Assembly (NCBI GenBank): GCA_905216175.1
Contig: CAJMSV010000054.1
Coordinates: 1-11,680 of the forward strand
From: an uncultured bacterium
Lineage (GTDB): Bacteria; Actinomycetota; Coriobacteriia; Coriobacteriales; Coriobacteriaceae
DNA: 11,680 nucleotides
Direction: 5' to 3'
Of the stretch, positions 1 through 6,473 are shown one piece after another. The position numbers and the translations under genes were made by a program. Numbering within the stretch: the stretch's first letter is position 1; each line of letters starts with the position of its first letter. The notes beneath the pieces were generated by a model. It saw nothing but the letters and a program-made list of their open reading frames with translations, was not told the origin of the DNA and did not search any database.

Positions 1-215
1 GCGCGTTCCTGTCCCGCGGCGTGACCGGCGACACCGTCATCAACATCATCGATACCGCCGAGTTCGCGATCCCCGGCCTTGACGACGAGTTCCGCGTCAT
101 CGTCTCCCCGTGGATCCTCTCCTCGCTGATCACCGATCGCCTTGCCGCTTACTACGAGACGGTCACCAAGCACAACCTCAACTACCGTCGCTACTATCAC
201 CAGTTCGACTACTAA
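1..215 (+). CDS. SIS-domain sugar-phosphate isomerase/deglycase, C-terminal end (5' truncated by window)
   Basis: The frame is open from the first complete codon at position 3 to a TAA at 213-215, so this is the last ~70 codons of a gene that starts outside the window. The tail contains a segment reading FRVIVSPWILSSLITDRLA and ends in HNLNYRRYYHQFDY. An RRY..., aromatic-Y C-terminus like this is familiar from SIS-domain proteins of the FrlB/GfrF/AgaS type, which isomerise or deglycate phosphosugars in the cytoplasm. The next gene is FrlC-like, which favours a fructoselysine-6-phosphate deglycase-like role, since FrlB and FrlC are neighbours in E. coli. The GTG at position 21 is in frame but is not taken as a start, because the frame is already open and family-like before it. 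Family assignment is from recalled motif shape only; the substrate is inferred. Confidence 0.55.
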   Translation, partial: AFLSRGVTGDTVINIIDTAEFAIPGLDDEFRVIVSPWILSSLITDRLAAYYETVTKHNLNYRRYYHQFDY

Positions 216-288
216 GAGCAAATAACGTTTGTGTAATCGGGCCTCGCTCCTATATGGAACGGGGCCTCGCTTGGGTTGGAGAGTAATT

Positions 289-1125
289 ATGAGCTATCCC
301 CAGCTTGCCGTCATGAATATCAGCCATCGTTATTTTGACCTTGAGGAATTCTTTTCTTCGGCAGCGGCCTCGGGCTACACGTGTTGCGAGCTTTGGACCG
401 GGGCGATGCATCTGTATGTCGATTGCCATGGATACGATTCGCTCGAGCAGGTGCAGGAGCTGTCACAGCGGTATGGGATTCGGATTGTGGGGCTTTGTCC
501 CGAACAGAACAACCCCAAGCCGTGGAATATCGCGGCGCGCGGGAATGAGGCGCGCGCTCGCACGCTCGCGTACTTTAAGAACGTTGTGGATATCGCGGCG
601 GAACTTGGAGCCGAGCAGGTCATGGTCTCGAGCGGCTGGGCATTTTTGAACGAGCCGATCGAGGACGCGTGGGGTCGCAGCGCCTCGATGCTGCGTGCGA
701 TTGCCGAGCATGCGGGAGAGCGCGGCGTGCGACTGGTGCTCGAGGCCCTACAGCCGGTTGAGTCGATGATCGTGAACTCGGCGGCCGACACGAAGCGCAT
801 GATCGAGGCAGTTGATCATCCGGCACTTAAGGCGTGTCTGGATTTGGGCGCTATGGCGGTGGCGGGGGATACCATCGACGATTATTTCGATCTGCTTGGC
901 GATGATGTCGCCCACGTGCATTTTGTCGATGTTGCGGCAGATGGCACGACGCATCTTGCTTGGGGTGACGGCGACCGCGATATGCGCGCCGACCTGGATA
1001 GGCTGGTGGCGCGCGGCTATCGCGGAGTTGTTTCGGCCGAGACCTATGACTGGCGCTATTTTGCCGACCCTGCAGCTGCCGACGCTCAGGTTATGGCGGA
1101 GTACCGACGCGCGATTGGCGCCTAA
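289..1125 (+). CDS. frlC: FrlC-like sugar (phosphate) 3-epimerase, xylose-isomerase-like TIM barrel
   Basis: A 278-residue cytoplasmic TIM-barrel protein of the AP endonuclease 2/xylose isomerase-like superfamily, close in length to E. coli FrlC (about 276), which interconverts fructoselysine and psicoselysine. The four expected metal ligands are visible: E152 (LEALQP), D185 (CLDLGAM), H211 (HVHFVDV) and E251 (SAETYDW). Other FrlC-like blocks are SGYTCCELW (28-36), IVGLCPEQN (66-74) and DAWGRSASML (126-135). The start is ATG 289, preceded by GGAGAG (278-283) five bases upstream; an in-frame ATG-like start at 229 lacks a good ribosome site and would add 20 unrelated residues. It lies 73 bp after the SIS gene, probably in one transcript. 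Within that spacer GGGCCTCGCT occurs twice (239-248 and 262-271). The exact sugar cannot be read from sequence; a tagatose/psicose-type or other epimerase is possible. Confidence 0.62.
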   Translation: MSYPQLAVMNISHRYFDLEEFFSSAAASGYTCCELWTGAMHLYVDCHGYDSLEQVQELSQRYGIRIVGLCPEQNNPKPWNIAARGNEARARTLAYFKNVVDIAAELGAEQVMVSSGWAFLNEPIEDAWGRSASMLRAIAEHAGERGVRLVLEALQPVESMIVNSAADTKRMIEAVDHPALKACLDLGAMAVAGDTIDDYFDLLGDDVAHVHFVDVAADGTTHLAWGDGDRDMRADLDRLVARGYRGVVSAETYDWRYFADPAAADAQVMAEYRRAIGA

Positions 1126-1134
1126 GTGGGACAG

Positions 1135-1162
1135 GGCGCCGAGTTGGCGTTTGACGTTTTTT
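1135..1162 (+). terminator. Weak terminator candidate after the epimerase gene
   Basis: Ten bases after the TAA of the epimerase, CGCC (1137-1140) pairs with GGCG (1146-1149) around a GAGTT loop, with G-T wobbles extending the stem. A T-rich run follows, including six T at 1157-1162. The stem is short and the T run is offset, so this is only a candidate for ending the fructoselysine-type transcript. Confidence 0.3.
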
Positions 1163-1169
1163 GAGAAAC

Positions 1170-1320
1170 GGGACGTGCTTTCCGCTCGAGGCTTCTGGCG
1201 GAAAGCACGTCCCAGAACAGGCGCTCAGAATGGGACACACTTTCCGCTGAGGACCTCAACCGGAAACCGCATCCCAGTTTTTGGCTGGCGGGCGGGACAC
1301 GCTTTCCCCTATGTTTCCAA
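1170..1320. repeat. Array of GGGAC-headed hairpin repeats with 62-bp period
   Basis: Three copies of a GGGAC...CTTTCC module start at 1170, 1232 and 1294, exactly 62 bp apart. Copy 1 is a perfect 16-bp inverted repeat: GGGACGTGCTTTCCGC (1170-1185) against GCGGAAAGCACGTCCC (1198-1213) with a 12-base loop. Copy 2 keeps the fold with mismatches (1232-1246 against 1261-1275, 11 of 15 paired) and has an inner TGAGG/CCTCA pair. Over the first 46 bases copies 1 and 2 agree at 32 positions by my count; after that they diverge. Copy 3 keeps only the left arm. A further GGGAC sits at 1128. The pattern resembles REP-type palindromic elements; no transposase is in the window. Confidence 0.75.
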
Positions 1321-1349
1321 ATGAATACGCTGTGAGCCGTGGGAGACGA

Positions 1350-1376
1350 TTCTCCCCGCAAACACTCTAGTATGCT
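1350..1376 (+). promoter_or_regulatory. Possible promoter for the histidine operon
   Basis: A -10-like TATGCT lies at 1371-1376, with TAGTAT overlapping it at 1368-1373. A weak -35-like TTCTCC lies at 1350-1355, giving a short 15-base spacer. Initiation near 1383 would put the strong leader hairpin (1385-1416) at the very 5' end of the transcript and give a leader of about 70 nt. The match to sigma-70 consensus is poor and the call rests mainly on position. Confidence 0.25.
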
Positions 1377-1384
1377 AAAGTACC

Positions 1385-1416
1385 CAGAAGACCGGCGGAG
1401 CTATGCCGGTCTTCTG
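1385..1416 (+). promoter_or_regulatory. Strong leader hairpin upstream of hisZG
   Basis: CAGAAGACCGGC (1385-1396) and GCCGGTCTTCTG (1405-1416) form a perfect 12-bp stem with an 8-base loop, GGAGCTAT. It ends 35 bases before the hisZG start. No T run follows (the next bases are CTCTATATG), so it is not a canonical terminator on the + strand. It could stabilise the 5' end of the his mRNA, take part in attenuation, or be the end of an upstream transcript. The fold is clear; the function is not. Confidence 0.6.
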
Positions 1417-1451
1417 CTCTATATGAAACACAGCATGAGGAGGCTCACCAG

Positions 1452-3167
1452 ATGACGGCCACACCGTGGGGATTCCGGGACATATTGCCCGAGGAGGCTC
1501 AGGCGCGCGAGGAGATCGCATGTACGGTGAAGGGCTGCTTTAGGGAGCATCATTACCTGCCGGTCGAGACGCCGCTGCGCGAGGACAAGGGCTCACTCGA
1601 GGAAGGCGGCCGCATTGCGGACACGCCGTTTAAGCTCTTTGACGATGATGGCCGCCTGCTGGTGGTCCGTCCCGACAACACGTTGCCGATTGTGCGCCTG
1701 GTTTCGACCCGCATGCACGCTGCCGACCTGCCCCTGCGCCTTCGCTACGAGGCGCCGGTGGTTCGCGAGTGCCAGCGCAATGCCGGTGGCTCGCGTCAGT
1801 TTACACAGCTGGGCTTTGAGCTTATCGGTGCGGGCGATACCGCGGGCGATGTCGAGATCGTCTCGCTCGTGGCCGAGGCCGTGCGTAAGCTGGCACTGCC
1901 CGATGCGCGCATTATCGCAGGTAGCGTGCGTCCGTTTAAGGAACTGCTCGCGGCGTGCGAGGATCGCGAGCTGGCCGCCGAGGCCCTGCGCTGCGTGCAC
2001 GCCAACGACTTTGTGGGCCTCGATGCCCGCGTGGCGGAAAGCACCGAGTCTGATGCCGTCAAGGCCGCCATTAGCGAGCTGCCGCGTCTGCACGGCGGTG
2101 CCGAGGTGCTCGACCGCGTGGACGCGCTGCTGGAGGCTGCCGGTATCGTCGCGCCGCTGACGCGCGAGCTGCGTGCCCTGGTCGAGGGCCTGGCACTCGA
2201 GGACGCCCAGGTGCTGTCGTTCGACTTCTCTATCATGAACTCTTTCGATTACTACACGGGCCTGGTCTTTAAGGCTTATGCGGGCGGACTGCCCGATCCG
2301 GTCGGTTCGGGCGGACGCTATGACTCCATCTTCACCGGCGCATTTGGCGACGGTATCGAGGTGCCGGCGGCGGGCTTCGCCTTTTCGCTCGAGCGCCTGG
2401 AGGCCGCGCGCACCTCGGCCGAGGATGCCGCTTCCGATGGCGATCACGCCGCGGGCCGTGGCGCCGAGGGTCCGCTGCGCATTGCCGTGCCCAAGGGCTC
2501 GCTCAAGGCCGACACGCTCGACGTGCTTGAGTCCGCGGGCTTGGATGTCTCTGAGCTGCGTGACCCCGGCCGTCATCTAATCGTGCGCGGCCGCGACACG
2601 CGTGCCGGCGAGGGCGCGGTCGGCGATATCGAGTTTGTCATCGTGCGTCCCAGCGATGCGCCTGCCTTTGTGGGCTGCGGTGGTGCCGATTGCGGCATCT
2701 GCGGTTGGGACTCGCTTATCGAGGCGGACCTCAACCTGCTGCGGCTGGTAGACCTGGGCTATGGCCTGTGCACCTTTATCGAGGCGGAGCCCGCGTGGCG
2801 CGCCGGCCAGGCCGAGCGCAACTATGCCCGCCGTGGTTCGCTTCGCGTGGCAACCAAGTACCCGCGCATCGCGAGTGCCTGGTATGCCGAGCGCGGCGTG
2901 AACGCCGACATCGTTTCGCTGCACGGTAACATCGAGCTGGGCCCCATTGTCGGCATGACCGATCGCATCGTGGATATTACCGCCACGGGCGCCACGCTGC
3001 GCGACAACGACCTGGTCATCACCGGTCGCATCATGGACTGCACGGCCCGTTTCTTCGTCAACCCGGGTGCCGCGCGCCTCGATCCGCGTGTGCGCAACCT
3101 GGCCGATCGCCTGGCGGCTGCCGTGAAGGACAAGCATTTTGAGCCCGTCGCGGGCTCGGCACAATAG
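1452..3167 (+). CDS. hisZG: HisZ-HisG fusion: ATP phosphoribosyltransferase with its regulatory subunit
   Basis: A 571-residue fusion of the two components of the short-form ATP phosphoribosyltransferase, which joins ATP and PRPP in the first, feedback-controlled step of histidine synthesis. Residues 1 to about 320 are HisZ, a histidyl-tRNA synthetase paralogue: GFRDILPEE (7-15), KLFDDDGRLLVVRPDNT (61-77), RQFTQLGFELIG (115-126), FDYYTG (265-270) and GSGGRYD (285-291). No anticodon-binding domain follows, and the synthetase RGLDYY block reads NSFDYY, so a tRNA-charging enzyme is unlikely. Residues ~321-341 are an Ala/Gly/Asp-rich linker. Residues 342-571 are short-form HisG: LRIAVPKGSLKADTL, ATKYPRIA (467-474), LHGNIELGPIVG and the PRPP loop DIVDITATGATL-type segment at 504-516. 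A cysteine cluster (C409, C414, C417) sits where HisG usually has GAADLGI. ATG 1452 follows GAGGAGG (1437-1443) by 8 bases. It is the first gene of the operon. Confidence 0.93.
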   Translation: MTATPWGFRDILPEEAQAREEIACTVKGCFREHHYLPVETPLREDKGSLEEGGRIADTPFKLFDDDGRLLVVRPDNTLPIVRLVSTRMHAADLPLRLRYEAPVVRECQRNAGGSRQFTQLGFELIGAGDTAGDVEIVSLVAEAVRKLALPDARIIAGSVRPFKELLAACEDRELAAEALRCVHANDFVGLDARVAESTESDAVKAAISELPRLHGGAEVLDRVDALLEAAGIVAPLTRELRALVEGLALEDAQVLSFDFSIMNSFDYYTGLVFKAYAGGLPDPVGSGGRYDSIFTGAFGDGIEVPAAGFAFSLERLEAARTSAEDAASDGDHAAGRGAEGPLRIAVPKGSLKADTLDVLESAGLDVSELRDPGRHLIVRGRDTRAGEGAVGDIEFVIVRPSDAPAFVGCGGADCGICGWDSLIEADLNLLRLVDLGYGLCTFIEAEPAWRAGQAERNYARRGSLRVATKYPRIASAWYAERGVNADIVSLHGNIELGPIVGMTDRIVDITATGATLRDNDLVITGRIMDCTARFFVNPGAARLDPRVRNLADRLAAAVKDKHFEPVAGSAQ

Positions 3168-3169
3168 CG

Positions 3170-3239
3170 CGAGCGCGCACGGGCGCCCCAACGTACGGGC
3201 TGCGGGCCGACCGGTGCCGCTGCCCAGTCGCTCGTTTTT
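3170..3239 (+). terminator. Terminator/attenuator-like fold between hisZG and hisD
   Basis: The 105-bp hisZG-hisD gap is the longest of the operon's first half. An inner stem pairs GGGCTGCGG (3197-3205) with CCGCTGCCC (3217-3225), one mismatch. An outer stem pairs CGAGCG (3170-3175) with CGCTCG (3229-3234), and TTTTT follows directly at 3235-3239. This could give partial termination and lower expression of hisD onward. The outer stem is only 6 bp, so the call is tentative. Confidence 0.3.
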
Positions 3240-3272
3240 CGAACACAACCTCGACCGATAGGGGATACCGAT

Positions 3273-4709
3273 ATGAAGACCATCAAGCTTGCTCCCGGTG
3301 AGCGCCTCGTTACCAACCAGCTCAACCGCAAGGGTGTGCTGCCGCAAAACATCGTCGACGCCGCCCGCGATATCGTGGCCAACGTGCGTGCCAACGGCGA
3401 TGCCGCGGTGCGCGATTACTGTCAGCGTTTTGACGGCGTCGAGCTGCAGAGCTTCCGTCTGCCGCAAGAGCAGGTCGATGCCGCGCTCGAAGGTCTCGAT
3501 CCCGCTTTTGTCGCCGCGCTCGAGAAGGCCGCGCGTCAGATTCGCGAGTTCCACCAGCGCGAGGTCGAGCAGAGCTGGTTTACCACGCGCCCGGACGGCA
3601 CGATGCTCGGCGTTAAGGTGACCCCGCTTGCGGCGGCTGGCATCTACGTGCCGGGCGGTCGTGCGCAGTATCCCTCCACGGTGCTCATGAACGTCATTCC
3701 CGCCAAAGTTGCCGGCGTCAAGCGCGTGGTTATGGTGACCCCGCCGCAAAAAGACGGCCTGATCAGCCCCTACACGCTCGCCGCGGCTAAGCTCGGCGGC
3801 GTGGACGAAATCTATATGGTGGGCGGCGCTCAGGCCGTGGCCGCGCTGGCGTACGGTACCGAGACCATTCCGCGCGTCGACAAAATCACCGGACCGGGTA
3901 ACGCTTTTGTCGCCGCTGCCAAGCAGATTGTCTCGGGTGACGTGGGTATCGATATGGTCGCCGGTCCCTCCGAGGTCTGCGTGCTGGCCGACGCCACGGC
4001 CAAGCCCATGGTGGTCGCGGCAGACCTGATGGCTCAGGCCGAGCACGATCCGCTGGCAGCCTGCTATCTGGTGACTTGCGACGAGCAGTTTGCGCGCGAG
4101 GTCGAAGCCGGCATCGACATTCTGGTGGCGCAGTCGCCGCGTGCCGAGATCACACGCGCCTCGCTCGACAACGAAGGCACCATCGTGGTGGCCGCCGACA
4201 TGGCTGCCGCCGTCGAGGCCGTGAACACCGTGGCGCCCGAGCACCTTGAGCTGCACTGCAAGGACGCGATGGGCCTGCTCGGCGGCATTCGCAACGCCGG
4301 TGCCATCTTTGTGGGCGCCTGGAGCTCCGAGCCGCTCGGCGATTATGTTGCCGGCCCCAACCACACGCTGCCGACCGGCGGCACGGCCATGTTCTCCAAC
4401 CCGCTTTCGGTCGAAGAGTTCGTTAAGCGCTCGAGCGTCATTTGCTATACGCCCGAGGGTCTGCTCTCCGACGCTCCCGCTACGCAGCGCCTGGCCGAGG
4501 CCGAGGGCCTGTGGGCGCACGCGCTTTCGGCCGCCCTGCGCCGTCGCGTGTTGGAGCAGGGCGAGGGTGCCGTGAGTGCCGAGTCGCTGGCCGCGGCCGA
4601 CCTGACCAAGGTCGCCTGGCCGGGCGACGCCGTGGCGACGGTTGCCGAGGGTGTGGACCTGGCGGCTGCAAACGCGGATGCCGCTGGCGCGGTCGTCGAG
4701 GAGGCCTAA
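3273..4709 (+). CDS. hisD: Histidinol dehydrogenase
   Basis: NAD-dependent zinc enzyme that oxidises L-histidinol to L-histidine through the aldehyde, the last two steps of the pathway, in the cytoplasm. The HisD signature runs from about 226 to 260 (IDMVAGPSEVCVLAD, then DLMAQAEHDP). Residues matching the known E. coli active site are present: Q255 and H258 and D357 and H416 as zinc ligands, E323-H324 (APEHLE) as the catalytic pair, and GPNHTLPT at 361-368. At 478 residues it is about 45 longer than E. coli HisD (434); the extra part is an Ala/Glu-rich tail after residue ~430. The start ATG 3273 follows GGGG (3261-3264) by 8 bases. The hisC start follows the stop by one base, so the tail also carries the hisC ribosome site. 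The annotation is secure; any role of the tail is unknown. Confidence 0.97.
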   Translation: MKTIKLAPGERLVTNQLNRKGVLPQNIVDAARDIVANVRANGDAAVRDYCQRFDGVELQSFRLPQEQVDAALEGLDPAFVAALEKAARQIREFHQREVEQSWFTTRPDGTMLGVKVTPLAAAGIYVPGGRAQYPSTVLMNVIPAKVAGVKRVVMVTPPQKDGLISPYTLAAAKLGGVDEIYMVGGAQAVAALAYGTETIPRVDKITGPGNAFVAAAKQIVSGDVGIDMVAGPSEVCVLADATAKPMVVAADLMAQAEHDPLAACYLVTCDEQFAREVEAGIDILVAQSPRAEITRASLDNEGTIVVAADMAAAVEAVNTVAPEHLELHCKDAMGLLGGIRNAGAIFVGAWSSEPLGDYVAGPNHTLPTGGTAMFSNPLSVEEFVKRSSVICYTPEGLLSDAPATQRLAEAEGLWAHALSAALRRRVLEQGEGAVSAESLAAADLTKVAWPGDAVATVAEGVDLAAANADAAGAVVEEA

Positions 4710-4710
4710 C

Positions 4711-5826
4711 ATGGCCGAACTCACGCCGCGCATGAAGGAGCTCGTCCAGCCCTACTTGGCCGGTATCGAGCCCTACGATCCCAACTTTACGCCCACGCGC
4801 ATTAACCTTTCGGCCAACGAGAACACCTATCCCGTGCCGGTCGGCGTGCGCGAGGCAATCGACGCGGCTTTGGCTGCCCTGCCGCTCAACCGCTATCCCG
4901 ACCCCATGTCCAACGACCTGCGCGATGAGCTTGCTGCCTGGCATGGCGTGGCGCGTGAGAACATCTGCGTGGGAAACGGCGGCGATGAGCTGCTCTATAA
5001 CTACCTGCTGGCGTTTGGCGGCGCGGGGAGGACCCTGCTCAACTGCCCGCCGTGCTTTAGCGAGTATGCCTTCTTTGCGTCTCTGTGCCAGACCGAGGTG
5101 CGCGACGTGTGGCGTGATCCGACGAGCTTTGAGCTCGACCAAGCGGCTGTGCTCGCAGCGGCGCCCGAGTGCAATCTGGCGATCGTGACCTCGCCCAATA
5201 ACCCCACGGGCGATGTGACGCCGCTCGACTTTGTTGCGGCCCTGTGCGATGCGTGCCCCGGCATGGTGATGGTCGACGAGGCCTACGTTGAGTTTGCCGA
5301 CGATTCGTTTGGCGCGGCAACCACGGCGCAAGGCCTTATCGCCGAGCATCCCAACCTGGTGATTCTGCATACGCTGTCCAAGGCGTTCGGCGCCGCCGGC
5401 ACGCGTCTGGGCTATGTGATCGCGGCGCCCGAGGTCATCGATGTGTTTGCGGCGATTCGCCAGATCTACTCGGTTAACGTGTTGAGCCAGGCCGCCGCGC
5501 TTGCCTGTGTGCGTGCCCGCGATGCGTACGCGCCCGTGGTGGCACAGGTTGCATCCGAGCGCGAGCGCGAACTGTGTGCCCTGCGCGCAATGGCTACCGA
5601 GGGTCTGCCCGTGGAGGCGTGGCCGAGCGCGGCGAACTTTGTGCTCGCGCGCACGCCGCATGCCACGCACGTGCGCGAGCGCCTGCGCGACGAGTATTCA
5701 ATTTTGGTGCGCGACTTTAGCTATGCGCCGGGGCTCGCGGACTGCCTGCGCATTACCGTGGGCACCCCGCAGGAAAACGACGAGGTGCTGGCTGCGTTTG
5801 CCGCGCTGGTGAAGGAGGAGATGTAG
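4711..5826 (+). CDS. hisC: Histidinol-phosphate aminotransferase
   Basis: PLP-dependent fold-type I aminotransferase, 371 residues, converting imidazole-acetol phosphate and glutamate to histidinol phosphate. Visible landmarks: INLSANEN (31-38), GNGGDELL (88-95), SPNNPTG (161-167), MVDEAYVEF with the cofactor-contacting D189, TLSKAFGAAGTRLGY (221-235) holding the Schiff-base lysine K224, and LRITVG (346-351) with the substrate carboxylate arginine R347. The start chosen is ATG 4711, one base after the hisD stop, with GAGGAGG at 4698-4704. The frame is open further upstream, but that stretch overlaps hisD and adds no family sequence. It abuts hisB directly, so translation is probably coupled on both sides. 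Confidence 0.97.
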   Translation: MAELTPRMKELVQPYLAGIEPYDPNFTPTRINLSANENTYPVPVGVREAIDAALAALPLNRYPDPMSNDLRDELAAWHGVARENICVGNGGDELLYNYLLAFGGAGRTLLNCPPCFSEYAFFASLCQTEVRDVWRDPTSFELDQAAVLAAAPECNLAIVTSPNNPTGDVTPLDFVAALCDACPGMVMVDEAYVEFADDSFGAATTAQGLIAEHPNLVILHTLSKAFGAAGTRLGYVIAAPEVIDVFAAIRQIYSVNVLSQAAALACVRARDAYAPVVAQVASERERELCALRAMATEGLPVEAWPSAANFVLARTPHATHVRERLRDEYSILVRDFSYAPGLADCLRITVGTPQENDEVLAAFAALVKEEM

Positions 5827-6414
5827 ATGGACCGCTATGCCGAGGTAACCCGCAAGACGGGCGAGACCGACATTGTCGTAAAGCTCGACCTGGACGGATC
5901 TGGCGTGTGCGATATCTCGACCGGCGTGCCGTTTTTCGACCACATGCTCAACGCTTTTGGCCGCCATGGTCTGTTCGATCTGACGGTGCACGCGGTGGGC
6001 GACGTGGAGGTCGATGCGCACCACACCGTCGAGGACACGGGTATTGTGCTGGGTGAGGCGTTTTGCCAGGCGCTGGGCGACAAGGCGGGCATTACGCGCT
6101 TTGCCGACGCGGCGATCGCCATGGACGAGACGCTCTTGATGGCTGCTGTTGATATTTCGGGCCGCGGGCAGGCCTACTGCGAGCTGCCCGTGCCGACCGA
6201 GCGCGTGGGCAGCTTCGATACCGAGCTGGCCGTCGAGTTCTTCTACGCCTTTGCGCGCGACGCCAAGCTCACGCTGCACGTGCGCGAGCTGGCGGGCGGC
6301 AACTCGCATCACATTATCGAGGCCGCCTTTAAGGCCGTGGGCCGCACGATGCGCCACGCCTGCGAGCTCGATCCCCGCGTGCAGGGCATCCCCAGCACCA
6401 AGGGCTCACTGTAA
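5827..6414 (+). CDS. hisB: Imidazoleglycerol-phosphate dehydratase (monofunctional)
   Basis: A 195-residue IGPD, the usual length for the monofunctional enzyme, which dehydrates imidazole glycerol phosphate to imidazole-acetol phosphate with Mn2+. Two histidine-rich metal motifs are clear: DAHHTVEDTGI (63-73) and GGNSHHIIEAAFKA (157-170). FFDHMLNAFGRHG (36-48) and the ending GIPSTKGSL are also typical. There is no N-terminal HAD phosphatase domain like that in the E. coli bifunctional HisB, so histidinol phosphate must be hydrolysed by another protein; the PHP gene at 9570-10481 fits. ATG 5827 follows the hisC TAG without a gap, and its Shine-Dalgarno (AAGGAGGAG, 5812-5820) is inside hisC. 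A 59-bp gap with a palindrome follows. Confidence 0.97.
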   Translation: MDRYAEVTRKTGETDIVVKLDLDGSGVCDISTGVPFFDHMLNAFGRHGLFDLTVHAVGDVEVDAHHTVEDTGIVLGEAFCQALGDKAGITRFADAAIAMDETLLMAAVDISGRGQAYCELPVPTERVGSFDTELAVEFFYAFARDAKLTLHVRELAGGNSHHIIEAAFKAVGRTMRHACELDPRVQGIPSTKGSL

Positions 6415-6449
6415 CCTGCCAAAAAGGGACAGGTTTATTTTGGCAGGTT
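6413..6449. repeat. Perfect 12-bp palindromic element between hisB and hisH
   Basis: AACCTGCCAAAA (6413-6424) is the exact reverse complement of TTTTGGCAGGTT (6438-6449), around a 13-base loop that contains GGGACAGG. The left arm begins in the hisB stop codon and the right arm ends 24 bases before the hisH GTG. The A/T-rich inner end means TTTT lies in the right arm rather than after it, so a simple terminator is unlikely. The word GGGACAGGTTTATTTT resembles dispersed palindromes I associate with RAYT/Y1-transposase elements (recalled, not searched). Confidence 0.75.
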
Positions 6450-6473
6450 TTGAAGGAGATAAGGGAGGGTCGC

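Noticed and set aside
1128..1320. CRISPR array.
   Set aside because: Only two to three imperfect units, hairpins much longer than CRISPR repeats and diverging, with no spacer-like unique segments of constant size and no cas gene.
1321..1451. T-box or other tRNA-sensing leader before hisZG.
   Set aside because: No T-box consensus (a TGGNACCGCG-like block), no specifier stem and too little room between the possible promoter and the start.
1452..2411. Histidyl-tRNA synthetase rather than HisZ.
   Set aside because: No anticodon-binding domain, the RGLDYY block reads NSFDYY, and the domain is fused to HisG at the head of a his operon.
3141..3157. GAGCCCG-TCG-CGGGCTC hairpin as a terminator of hisZG.
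   Set aside because: It is inside the coding sequence and has no T run after it; a short GC palindrome is expected by chance at this base composition.
2577..4733. A 718-codon open frame on the - strand across hisZG and hisD.
   Set aside because: It lies antisense to two clear enzyme genes, is low-complexity Arg/His/Gly-rich, has no recognisable domain, and such long antisense frames are common where third positions are GC-rich.
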